From NCBI GenBank assembly GCA_037043015.1, contig CM073323.1, positions 26,874,758-26,938,757 on the forward strand: DNA of 64,000 bases. Reading direction: 5' to 3'. Shown in pieces: positions 24,976 to 35,219 of the stretch. A program made the translations under genes and the position numbers. The notes below the pieces were generated by a model. That model saw only the letters and a list, made by a program, of their open reading frames with translations, was not told the DNA's origin and searched no databases. The first letter of the stretch is position 1. Each line of letters opens with the position of its first letter. The DNA comes from Bryum argenteum. Lineage: Eukaryota; Streptophyta; Bryopsida; Bryales; Bryaceae.

Positions 24976-26481
24976 ATGGGTGGGGACGGCACCGGCATCA
25001 CACAATGGACAAAAGACTGCGGTTTCCAAAGGCCAGACATTGCACAGAGGATACCGGGGTTGGAGCCAAGGGAGAAGGGCTACGATACGTACGCAGTTGG
25101 AGCCATGTTGAAGGAGCCGTGGTTTGCGCGCATTCGCGGCATCATCGCCCCATTCTTGCGGTGCAATCGCAACTATGTGTTACCCGCACAGTTAGAGCTT
25201 CTATTTCTCGCCGATGCAGGAGCTAAGGTGAACTAGGGCATGCTTTTCGAGGATCACCTGCGTCTTGAATTGCAAAACCATCAGAGATTCAGCGATTATT
25301 CTAGTCCCATCGGGCCGTTTCTGTCCACCTACATCATGCGCTATCTACAGTATAACAAGATGAATGGAAAATTGCCACCGATGGCAACCTTCGTGGAGAT
25401 TCAACATCGGAAGCTGCCATCACCGATGAAGCCTATCAGGGACTCCGCGGCACCAACCACACACAAGAGGCAGCGAACGGATGACGAGAAACCCTCCACC
25501 GACGCAGGGCACACACTGGCCGACCAACTCGAAGCCCAAGCGTCCGCCATGGCAACCTGTGTAGACAAAGTGCTGAGGCACTTGCAAGCCACCGAAGGAC
25601 AACAGCGGCAACTGCAGGAGGAGAAGGACCGACACTCCAAAACTACACAAGACCTGCACACAAGATTGCGCAAGAAGGAGGAGGAGTTAGGTCAAGCCAT
25701 TCAAAAGATGGATGAGGCTAACCGCGCTGCCCAGACCTTACAAAGCCAGCTCGCGGCCAAACAGATTGACATACAATCAGTAACATTTCAGCTGGAAGGA
25801 GTGACTAAGGAGAGGGACGGTGCCAAGGAGCAGTTGATGTCCCTGATATCACAGAATGAGGAGCTGCGGCAACAATGCCGGAATTTGATCGACACCAACC
25901 CATCGAATCCGGAGGCACACAGTTTGGAGGAGCGGCGCAGAGCGTTGGTGATCGAGGAAGAGAATTTCGAAGCCAACAAGCAAGCCTGGGTCCACGATGC
26001 CGCAGCAGTTTTGGGAGAAATATTATTCAGGGCAATCCAGCGGGACCCTCCGCAGACAGACGATATCGCAGTTAACATGGTGGCCGCCTGCATCGAGGAG
26101 ACACTCACCAAATTGCAGTTAAATGCAGACTACGAGGGAGAATGGCAAGAGTCCAGCCACGATGACACCAATATGCCCACGGAGGCCGCGGTCATCGAGC
26201 ACCAAAGGTCTCCACAGCAGATCACCGAGGCACCAGACTTCCCCGAAATCGTGGCACAGGACGACACCACAGGCACCGAGATGGAAGGTCAGGAGACTCG
26301 GGATGTAGACATGCCAGAGGAACAGTTACAGGATTGCGTGCACATCCCGGAACACCTTACCGACACCGAACAGACACTCCAGGCATCACCGAGGCGTGAG
26401 AGAAAAGAACTCCTCACCAGCACATCCACCGACATCCTCAACGACATCCACGGCTCAACCATCGACTCCGGTAACTCCTAA
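24976..26481 (+). CDS. Ty3 accessory ORF with long coiled coil (one in-frame TAG)
   Basis: Between integrase and the 3' LTR lies an additional ORF. The first part (to the TAG at 25234-25236) reads ...REKGYDTYAVGAMLKEPW...; the same frame continues GMLFEDHLRLELQNHQRF to 26481. From about 25480 it has heptad-rich helices (QLQEEKDRHSKTTQDLHTRL, LRKKEEELGQAIQKMDEANR), followed by an acidic tail. No env, enzyme or membrane feature is seen. Extra sense ORFs at this position are known in some plant Ty3 elements, function unknown. Confidence 0.65.
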
Positions 26482-26482
26482 A

Positions 26483-26959
26483 ATGTCATTTGCAACTCAT
26501 CGACAGGCTTTGATACAGCTATCCGATGATAACACGTGGCATGTGGAACCTGAGAATGACAGCGATGCCGATGAGGAGTACCAGGATGCACACGATGAAG
26601 TTCAAAAATACTTCAACAAACACCCTGATTTGGCTCAACGTTTCGCGGATCACACCGCTAGTGATGTTCAATGTCCCGGTTGTAACAAAATGTTGGGCAA
26701 AACCGTCTTTGATGTCCATGAACATGCTAACACAATCCGCAATCGACGCCATCGCACAGGGGCATTGCCGCTGCCATCGAGAGCGCTATACGATGATCAA
26801 CCTCCACCACGCCGACAACAAAGAATGGCCACGAGAGCGCACTCGCCCCGACCGGGCGCCTCGCAGCGAGCGGCGTGCCAAATCGATCGAGCAATCCGAG
26901 GACGGATTGCGCTCTCACGAGAGGAGGGCAAAATGTTACCCAATGACGCGGTCGGGTAA
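26483..26959 (+). CDS. Small Ty3 accessory ORF with a Cys2-His motif
   Basis: The ATG lies one base after the stop of the coiled-coil ORF. It encodes 158 residues with an acidic middle and CPGCNKMLGKTVFDVHEH, a possible CxxC...HxH zinc module, then an Arg/Pro-rich tail that runs 26 bases into the 3' LTR. The close spacing suggests re-initiation or readthrough. It could also be fortuitous. Confidence 0.45.
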   Translation: MSFATHRQALIQLSDDNTWHVEPENDSDADEEYQDAHDEVQKYFNKHPDLAQRFADHTASDVQCPGCNKMLGKTVFDVHEHANTIRNRRHRTGALPLPSRALYDDQPPPRRQQRMATRAHSPRPGASQRAACQIDRAIRGRIALSREEGKMLPNDAVG

Positions 26960-27710
26960 CCACGGCCGCCCATGCGGAGCAAGAAGGCAATGGGATAGCG
27001 CAGCATTTTTCGGCGGAGGCACCAACGATTAGCTGCAGATGCCTCCGTTGATCGATTGCGGCACCGTTCGGTGCCAGGGCTATCCACGGCGGCCGTAGTA
27101 TAAAAAGCGATGAAAAAAATAGGAGAGAGCACTCGTTTTTGGTAGTCACCGTAGAAGCATAGTTCGACGTATAATCGAGTAGACACACACTCATATGTAT
27201 TTTGATCGGATGTTTGGAATATGAAGGCCAAGAGCCGCAGCTTTTCTCTCCAATGTCTGTGTACTGAATCTCTTTCTCTCCCTTTCGTCTACCCGGCCTG
27301 CTGTCAAGGATGGCAATAGTCAGCCTTGAATAAACCCTAATATTCCTCTTGGATTGTATGTTTCTATCCTCGGTTACAGCTGTGTCTCCGCGGTTTTCCT
27401 CGCTTACACTGTTGGATCTCAGAGACAGCGATCCAGCCTCGGTAGAAACCCCGTACCTGAGCCTCGGACTTACACTCCCGAGCTACAGGATACCGGGCCA
27501 ACACCCTCTTCCCCCCTCGGTATCCGTGGTCACTAGGGCCTCAGTCCTCTCCGGACCTTAGGCCGGTATCACCAAAGTCAACTCTTCCTCTCCCTGGCCG
27601 AAACTGGTCAGGGTCAAGACTTCTGATCAGTACCTAAAACTCACCAAAAACGTTATCTTCGGTGCCGTGAGCTCGTAAAGCATTCCATCCCTCGATAACC
27701 CAGGACAACA
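26934..27710 (+). repeat. 3' LTR of the Ty3 element
   Basis: Starts TGTTACCCAATGACG and ends GACAACA, followed by GGGGC (27711-27715). Confidence 0.92.
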
Positions 27711-27715
27711 GGGGC

Positions 27716-28458
27716 TGTTCTTATACGGCTTCCTTCCTAGGACAAGTAAAACCTATGCTTATTTACGCACTTTCACATTTATGGGATTCGTCCATGTTAT
27801 GACTGAGAATGAAGAAATGCAGAGAGACCACTTTCAATTAGAAAGCTTTGTGTTGTGGCTTATTTCTTACACAATCAACCTCTAGCTGCAACAGCAAACA
27901 AACTCACACAACAAAGAAACGACTCAGCTTAAGCAATCACAGAAGTTGCAAAATTATACGAGTTTTACTTAGAGTTTCTCAAAAGCTGTACACTATGCAC
28001 ATAGTTTAGTCCAAGCCTGTACCAAGGCTGTACTATGTATACAAAGGGTGTACTCAGTATATACCACCGGTAGCCAGCGCGTGTACTCAGTATGTACTAT
28101 CTATCAGTGACGTCTTGTGCGACCAAAAATCTCAGCAAGGGTCGGACCACTTGGAGACAATGCAATCTCTCACTCTCGAACAATGCCTCTGAAGCTGTGT
28201 CTACCATAGCTTGCTGTGACACAAGACACGGGTAAAACGAATCATGGGGCAAGTGCCAGCCACGGGTGTTTCAATTGAAACTTCATGCTTTCCATTCCTT
28301 AAGCAATGTTTGAATCAATCGACCAAGTCACCTGCTCAAAGAGACTGCAGAACAAGAACACATATGAAATGATGAAGCTATTTTTTCAGTAAATGGAAAT
28401 TGATAAGTTAGTAACTTATCTTACATCCCACACCCAAAGCATAAAGTGAACCCAACAT
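27716..28458. other. Gene-free part of element 1 right of the Ty3 insertion
   Basis: This continues the sequence interrupted at 18300. No gene is seen. Six GTAC tetramers fall within about 100 bases near 28000-28100 (CTGTACAC, CTGTACCAAGG, CTGTACTATG, GTGTACTCAG twice, ATGTACTATC). Confidence 0.5.
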
Positions 28459-29894
28459 TCACCGTTTCCCTGCCCTTTTCCTACCGGCTGCTTTAGACTC
28501 CCCGCCCGGCTGTGAGATAATATTAGATACCTGCTTCATCTTCTTCTTTGCTGCCGTACTTTTCAATGCTCCGTGGTCATCAACCTCCATTGGTTTGACG
28601 CCATCACCGACCGCCACAGCAACAGTCGCGGTTGATCTCGTAAGTCGGGAGTTGCCACCTCGCTCGGGCGGTAAAGTGGAAGCCCCGCGCACACCCATGT
28701 CGCTGAGTCGTCTAAGACGCGACATACGATTGCGCTCAGTACTTGGCACTTCTGGACTGACTTCACTTGCCACAGGGGGAGATTCAAGGTTGGCAGGCGG
28801 AGATGCGTCAACAGTAGGAGTCGGGTCGTGAATTGATACCGCAAGTTCGGTAGCCTCCGCTGCAAGAGCCTAGTTGCTAACCTCTTCACCAGCCGAATTT
28901 CGTAGAATTCCATCGGTGCTGTCAGATCCTCCGCTCGTCTTGACTTGACGCCCAACTTGTAATGGTAAAGGGGTTTGCACTGGATTCGCATGTGCTTCGT
29001 AGACAACTCCGTCTTCACAATCAGAGGCCTCCGTGTCTGACGAGATTGACGAAAGCAATGATGGCAGGGGGATCTTTACAACAGCAGGATTAGATTTGGC
29101 ATATAGCTCGTCCATTTCCCTACGTAGAACTGCAACAACAAAGATGAAATGAGTCAGGCCTAAAACCATGGTACCGTAGAAAACGAACGAAATTTGGTAG
29201 AATTCTTACCATCATCAATGGCGTCCTCGCACACTGCTGGGGCGACCTGGCACAAGGCTCGGGCCGTGGTGGTTGGAGCCTTGGATGATGGTGACGCCGC
29301 AAGTCCGAGTACCTTTTGGGCTGGCAGTTCGTCGCCTTCACCCTCCTCACGAGCTACGGAATCCTCTACGTTGCATTTACTCTGGTCGCCCGCCACAGAC
29401 TTCTGGAAAAGCTTAATTGCATCCGCGGTCATCTCCCCCGTAGAATGTTGACTTGGTAGAAGAGTCTTCTTCTTCAACACAGCTTTTGGAGGAGAATGCG
29501 CTGATCCCACACCAACGGCACGAGGAGACTGCGAGCGAGGAGCTGCCATACCAAAATCCGTCCTTAAATGTCTTGTTGAAGGCTTGGGAGACGCCGGTGT
29601 TGTTGGCTTGGAAGATGGTGGGGTAGAAACAAGGGTGCCCATATCCTCACTCGCTGGTATCGGACAAGGTGAAAGAGGTTCGAGTGCTACCTCTGGGATC
29701 TTCTCGCTTGGACCCGCCACTACATTTCTCTCAAGACCTGGAAAACAAAAGAGAGATGTATAAGACTAAATCTCTATGATCAAAAAGTTTGAATGCATGC
29801 CTAAGAAGGGTGAGAAAGCACTGCTTACCAGTTCTCTTGACAACGCGAAACTCTTTTGACTTTGCGCTCGGTTCGCCAACGTCCTTTACTGCTG
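28459..29894 (-). pseudogene. Ser/Pro/Ala-rich protein of element 1 (three visible exons, one in-frame stop)
   Basis: Exons 29829-29894, 29210-29737 and 28459-29129 (read on minus) join in phase through GT-AG introns. The product is low-complexity: Ser/Pro/Thr-rich stretches (SPCPIPASEDMGTLVSTPP), an acidic block and a Lys/Arg-rich C-terminus (STAAKKKMKQVSN ... GRKRAGKR) that looks like a nuclear signal. A TAG at 28870-28872 interrupts the last exon; coding-like sequence continues to the TGA at 28459. The 5' end is unresolved. Reading phase would allow the RING exon (30913-31657) to splice directly to 29894, so this may be the C-terminal half of the RING protein rather than a separate gene. 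No known domain. Confidence 0.5.
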
Positions 29895-30728
29895 CTAGAA
29901 TGCAAACATAGAGTTAGATATTTGTTAAACACAAAATTGCTAAACCAGCAAGTGCAAAATTAGTACAGAAGCAATGCATAACAGTACTGAAGTGCTCTGA
30001 TATGTACCTAAGGTGACATCAATATGTACCTATGGATAGCTCCTGTATTAGTATGATATGAAAAGTAAGCACATCGGACCCTTAATCACCTTCAAAACCA
30101 AACCGAGTACCTAGATTGCACCTTCTATTGGTATATTTAAACCTTTAAATCAAATCCAGTACCTAGTTTGCACATTCTATTGATACTTCTACACTGCCTA
30201 TGGTACTTACACATTACCACTTATCCAAAATCTAGTACTTCTAGTACAAATGGAAGGTGCAATCAGAACTCAATACTACCCACTAAATCCAACATGTATT
30301 TAATGGTGAAAAGTAAGGTACAGCTACAACCCACCCTATACCTAAGTAACACAGGTACCCATCAGCTGTATCAAACATATACACACGTGTTGAATGCTCG
30401 TAACATTAATACTACATTCTGAACCTAGTACCTATCCTTAATCGTTGTTTAGGTACTAACTCTACCAATAGGAATTCCCGAATTGGTGCTCATCTCAGTA
30501 CTTTTCCGCGATAACATTACCTACTTCACACAAGAGAACAATTAGTACATGCCAGCTTGTGCTAAACTACCGATAATTAGGTGTGAAGAAACTAGCAAAC
30601 ATGACAGGACACTGCTATTTGGCTGCGCCCACGGTCTTCTACTTTGTACTACCACGCTCCTCTACGATCAAGACAAATGTGAACCAATTGAAGGCAATAA
30701 CATGTGCTAAACATTAAAACAACTTATA
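29895..30728. other. GTAC-rich intron or intergenic stretch
   Basis: There are no exons that I can support. The stretch 29941-30560 has fifteen GTAC tetramers in 620 bases, mostly as AGTACC/GGTACT-type words. Chance expectation is about two. Confidence 0.6.
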
Positions 30729-32587
30729 CTACTCATTGTCCTGCACTCTTTCATCCAACATGTTCCTCCGACACACAGTACCTGAAATACAAGAGAATGA
30801 GTGAGATAAGGAGCAATGTGGGAAGAAATTACAAATGCAAGTATGGCAGTTAGAAGGCACATGCAGGAATTAGAGTTTGAACACTTATGCAATGTTAATG
30901 CAGACAGAACTCCTGTATCCATTGCATCAAGTGCCACGGGCTGGGTGATGGTAGTCTCCTCAATTGCAGTAGCCCACCCGAAACTCTTGCTCCAATTCGG
31001 ATTCACCGTACCCGGGCAATCTCCATACACGCACTTGTTAGCTTTTCCGAAAACAATAACAGCACACCACGGATGATACAAGTGCTGACATGAAGCTACA
31101 ATGATATCCCAATATGGAAATTGAGCCGCACACAAACTACATGTGGTCACTACGAGAGACCTCGATTCAGTTACAAAATCAGATTCCTTCGGATAAAGCA
31201 TAGGCCACGGCAGCATAACCATGGGACGGCTCCCCATCTTCAGCAAAGAATGCTCCTCGGAATATGCTGCTATTTGCAGTTGTACATTCCGGATCCTTGC
31301 ATTCACAGCCTGCACGTCCCTCTCACGTAGAAGAGCAGTCGCCTGAAGACCCTCCAACTTCTCGGTGTTCAGCTCCTTCATAGAAGCCCATAATTGACGC
31401 ATGCCCTCGTCTGAATCAACTTCCTTGATCTTGATGTCACAGGATTCAAGAAATATTCTAGTGTTGGAGGCCTCGGTGTTAGCCTTCTCACTCAATGTCT
31501 TTACGTCTGCTAGGTCCTTCTTGAATCGAAGCAGATCACTAGATAGCTCCTGGACCTTCATCTCGAGTTGCAATACTCTCTCCTCTGTCCTGTTGTCCAT
31601 CTCGATTTCTAGTCGAGTGGGAATCCTCGATGCGCACATCTCCAGCCCTGACTCCTGCTGCAACCACCACCAATACAAGCACAAGAAACTCGAATTAAAA
31701 CTACAAATTGGACAGGTGTTCTATTCGTGTACGTAAAAGTCTAAGGTTAAGTACTCACTGATCCCCTTCCTTCAATCGGTAGAATATCGACCAAGTTGAC
31801 TACAGCCTTCCATCACAGCCTTCCATCACGACAGCTTACTCTCCAAACTTCCAACACTTCTACGACCTCGTGAAACTCTATCTCAAGCTCACCACTCTAC
31901 TTTCAAAGACTCAATCTGAAATCTGAAATTGCAGTTAGAATTCGACCTTACCTTCTTCGAGTCGCCACGGTTGAGCAAGCCCTTGTCCACCTTGAGTTTC
32001 TTGAACTCCTCCTTTGTTAATTCACCACCCTTGTTCTTTGCGCAAATCAGCTTATTTCTCTTCCTCGCAAGCTGTTTCCGCTGGGTTTTGTTTGTCTCCT
32101 CTCCAAACGCAGCCCAATCAACTGACCCTCTCCCCTCCGCATTCTCCACCGCAATCCCTTGGGCGAAATGTATTTTTACGTGGCTGGGCATCGCACGCTC
32201 GTCGTGGGAGTATAGAATCGGGTGCAGAAACCGCACTCTCTTCAAGATCTCCTTGTTCTTGATATCTTGCCACCGATAGCGAGCGCGGCCGTTTTTCCCA
32301 CACCGCTTCCCGAAGATCGCCGTCACCAACTCCTCCGAGACCTCCTGCTTCGTGAACCGGTGAGGGTTGATACCTTCGTTCTCCAGCTGCCACTCCTTCA
32401 CGAAGTCTTCCTCCGTTCGCACAGGTAGAGCACTGCGCAGTCGACGAAGCCCCCCATCGACGTCAAAAAACTCCATGTCGCAGTCATCTTCGATGAAGTC
32501 CTCCACCTCGTCCTGCACCCCCTTGGACCTTCCGCCCGAGTGTGCCCTCAAGACAGTAGGCCTGTCGCCACTCTTGCCTTTTACCAT
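30729..32587 (-). CDS. RING/treble-clef zinc-finger protein of element 1
   Basis: Exon 1 (31952-32587) starts MVKGKSGDRPTVL and encodes 212 mostly charged residues ending in a Lys-rich helix. Exon 2 (about 30913-31657) has a coiled coil (LQLEMKVQELSSDLLRFKKD, then LREREDVQ-like helices), then CSLCAAQFP...ASCQHLYHPWC...CVYGDCPGTVNPNW, a CxxC...CxxxxHxxC...CxxxxC arrangement like RING/treble-clef fingers. A last exon 30729-30781 fits in phase and would end RRNMLDERVQDNE. The exon 2 donor would be G/GA rather than G/GT, so that junction is uncertain or mutated. It could be an E3 ligase or a DNA/chromatin adaptor encoded by the transposon; no activity is shown. Confidence 0.6.
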
Positions 32588-33819
32588 TGCTCACACCTGT
32601 AGCAAAATGTAAAGCTCGAAAAAACTCTCAATCCGTGCTAATTCAGTAGACCCTCGCAGCTCGAAGCACTCATTCAGTGGACCCTCACAAATCTCAAGTC
32701 GAACCACTGATACAATACAGAATGCAACTTCTAAAACGGGTAACCCTGAACACGGAGAGCTCCTGTTGCAAACCCTGCACTACACAACAATAGCCTACCC
32801 AAATGTTCAACGCAAGCCCGGAAAACAAGGAGCGCCGGGAGAGAACGAACCAGACGGGAAACCAGCGACGCCAACAGAGAAAGGAGCAAAATTACTCTCA
32901 CCTAAAACCCTAGACAGAAGGAGCACCGCTCGAAACCGAAGACGACGGAGTGAAACCCTAAACTAATCCGTTCAGATAGTGCTGCAACTCAGTCCCTCTC
33001 CTCGAGAACACGCAGCCTTGCACGAAAGCATCGACCGACTCCGAACAATGAACACTCTTCCCGTTGCGGTAACACTCAACAAGTGCTAGGAGCAAGCTAG
33101 CGACTGAACTGAATGAGAGCGAGGAGCTAAACACTGACGAACACGAACGGCGCAATTTAGTACCCGGAACACTAGGAGCAGTAACACTACCCACGAGGAG
33201 CGATAACACTACCCACGAGAGAGAGCTCTACGAAACAAAGCAGACAACTACGCGAGCAAAAACCCTGCACACGAGGAGCGAAAAACACTACGACGCAAGC
33301 TGCAACACTACCCACGAGGAGCTCGATAACAGTACCCACGAGATAAGCTATCAAACAGACCACACAACGACGCGAGAAAAACCCTCCACACACGAGCAAA
33401 AACCCTGAAAAACGAGGAAGCGAATCCCTGCACACGAGAGCGAGCAGCAAAACACAAAACGACGACAGCAGGTCCCTGAGCACGAGGAGCGAAGAGCGGG
33501 AGAGAAACTAAACTTTGCCAAAAAAATGAAAGCCGCCAAGGAGAGAGACGACGGCCACCGGTGGTCACCACTTCCACCACATACTCCACCGGTGATCACC
33601 GGTCAGCACTTCTCAAGCTGTCAGATCAATAAAGCGCTCCTCGGGTACGATGGGCGATCCCCTAAAACCGCGCGCTAGAAGACAGAGTATAATTAAAGGT
33701 ACACCCTGGAACCGCCCAAAAATACAAAAGGCACTTAACAAGTACCCAACCTCGAATCCTACCACCAAAGCGTTGACTCATGTACAAAATTAGGTAGCTT
33801 AAGTATGCCGAAAGTGTAG
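32588..33819. other. Right subterminal region of element 1 and RING gene promoter
   Basis: No gene is supported. Between about 33170 and 33500 the words ACACTACCCACGAGGAGC, CACGAGGAGCGA and GATAACACTACCCACGA recur in direct orientation several times. They could be transposase-binding subterminal repeats. ACCGGT-rich words lie near 33550-33600. Confidence 0.5.
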
Positions 33820-33841
33820 CCACCGTAGTGTGCTTCCACCC
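33820..33841 (-). repeat. Right terminal inverted repeat of element 1
   Basis: Reads CCACCGTAGT...TTCCACCC, the inverse of 8622-8643 with one mismatch, followed by TGCA at 33842-33845. Confidence 0.9.
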
Positions 33842-33845
33842 TGCA

Positions 33846-34242
33846 ACCGTTTCATGCTCATGGTGGTTTGGAGGTTTGCATTGGAATTTGTATGGTCATT
33901 GTGCAATTAGGGAGGAGAGTTGTTGTTGTCCTCTTATAAGTTCATGGGTTACCCGAAACCTCTCTCTCAACCCACTGACCCTAACCAACTATTTTTACTT
34001 ACACCAACGTCTACCCCAAACTATACCTTAACCCTCCTTGAAGCAGAGTCATACCCAAACTACCCTTTTGGGCAAAGTAAAATTGAAAGTGCAATAAATC
34101 ACCGCAAAAGGTCACCACATCAAGATGATAGGATTATGCATCCATCGTGCAAAATTGAGCAAACAATATTCATTCTAACATTTTTAGGTGTTGTGACCAA
34201 AACCTCAGAAACCCAAATCGGGTTTTTCATACAGTAAGTGAG
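33846..34242. repeat. Duplicated segment, copy A, piece 3
   Basis: Matches copy B 59478-59870 (CGGTTTCATGCTCATGGTGG / CCGTTTCATGCTCATGGTGG, then TTGGGCA.AGTAAAATTGAAAG and CCCAAATCGGGTT). It ends with CAGTAAGTGAG (34232-34242), the target duplication of element 2. Confidence 0.9.
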
Positions 34243-34310
34243 GGGGAAACCACCGGTGTGAGCGTTGAGCGGTGAGCGGTGAGCGGTAAAGTTTGAGCGG
34301 TAAGAAAAAA
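34243..34310 (+). repeat. Left terminal repeat of element 2
   Basis: Contains TGTGAGCGTTGAGCGG followed by two TGAGCGG units (one more than the right end), a degenerate third copy (TTTGAGCGGTAAG) and a run of A at about 34304-34324. Confidence 0.8.
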
Positions 34311-34324
34311 AAAAAAAAAAAAAA

Positions 34325-35219
34325 GTTAATGGCCCTATTACCATGGAATGCGTGGTTCTGAAATATTGAAATGGTCACTTTTAGGCATACAAGTACCCAA
34401 AACCGTGGACATAGGTCATACAAATATTTCATAAATTATCCACACTTGCAAGTTTAAATAAAAGTTAATTAAATTTTGGGCTAGCATCATCATGCGTTAC
34501 CAATACAATTCAAATCATATCCAAAATATAAACCGAAATTTGGGATGACCCATTTAGGTAATCAACAAGTTTAATTTATCGACAGTAAGCTTTAGAGACT
34601 AATTAGGGCTGACGTCATCAATAGCTTATTGCACATGTTTTAATTATATGTAAATGCTTCGGCATATATTATCTGAAAATTATCACTACATGTCGTCTTC
34701 ACGTGTCTCCTTGTAAGGTGTACGAAAAGACATTCACGTGGCATTGTAGTGGTCCGAGTTCGATTCTCCTCGGCCTCGTTTGAGCGTTGCACTGCGTTTT
34801 AAAGCAGCTATCCTGAGCTATACAAATACTGGACTATAGCCCCTACCAACATTGGCAAATTTCAATCACTCCAATGGAAATAAAAAAAGACTTTCTCAAA
34901 TTTTTAATCTGCATCGAGTTTAGAACTTAAGCATTTACATACACCGGTGCATTGAAATTGGAGTTTAAGAAGTTACATCAAAACTAGGGCTGACGTCTTC
35001 ATTACAGGCAAGCATGGCTTTAGATTACATTGTAATAAGATACTTAGAGTAATACTTGAAACACTTAGTGTAGCTTAAGCTATAAACGATAATCACAATA
35101 AATAGATATATAAAACCATATATATTGCAAAACACAAATAGATAGTATAGCAGTATTAGATCACGGTAAACGAATACTCTAGTACCATGTCTAGTACCTA
35201 TCAGAAAACAAATCACACT
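34325..35219. other. Gene-free left part of element 2
   Basis: AT-rich, with no supported gene. A tRNA B-box-like word (GAGTTCGATTCTCC) occurs near 34759 without a matching A box or cloverleaf. Confidence 0.4.

Larger units (their letters stand above)
18301..27710 (+). mobile_element. Ty3-type LTR retrotransposon nested in element 1
   Basis: LTRs at 18301-19071 and 26934-27710 are flanked by the 5-bp duplication GGGGC. A primer-binding-site-like stretch (TTGGCGACCATGCTGGGGA) follows the 5' LTR, and a purine tract (GAGAGGAGGGCAAAA) precedes the 3' LTR. Domain order protease, RT, RNase H, integrase identifies the Ty3 group. The main pol ORF is open for 944 codons, but gag, the protease junction and the integrase tail are broken, so this copy is not autonomous. 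Two extra ORFs lie between pol and the 3' LTR. Confidence 0.95.
8622..33841. mobile_element. Giant TIR DNA transposon (element 1), 25.2 kb including nested insertions
   Basis: The ends are inverted repeats of 22 bp (8622-8643 and 33820-33841), identical at 21 positions, starting GGGTGAAAGC on the left. They are flanked by TGCA at 8618-8621 and 33842-33845. The flanking sequences join to match copy B (59460-59500), which has no insertion, so both borders are supported independently. Without the nested Ty3 element it is about 15.8 kb. Cargo: a putative DDE-type transposase on plus (14440-18101), and a RING-like and a Ser/Pro-rich protein on minus. In-frame stops in two genes suggest this copy is inactive. 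The 4-bp target duplication and GGG...CCC ends do not match a superfamily that I can name with certainty. Confidence 0.85.

Noticed and set aside
34720..34790. tRNA-like B box (GAGTTCGATTCTCC) that might mark a tRNA gene or SINE
   Set aside because: No A box at the right distance and no cloverleaf could be drawn; the stem around it pairs poorly.
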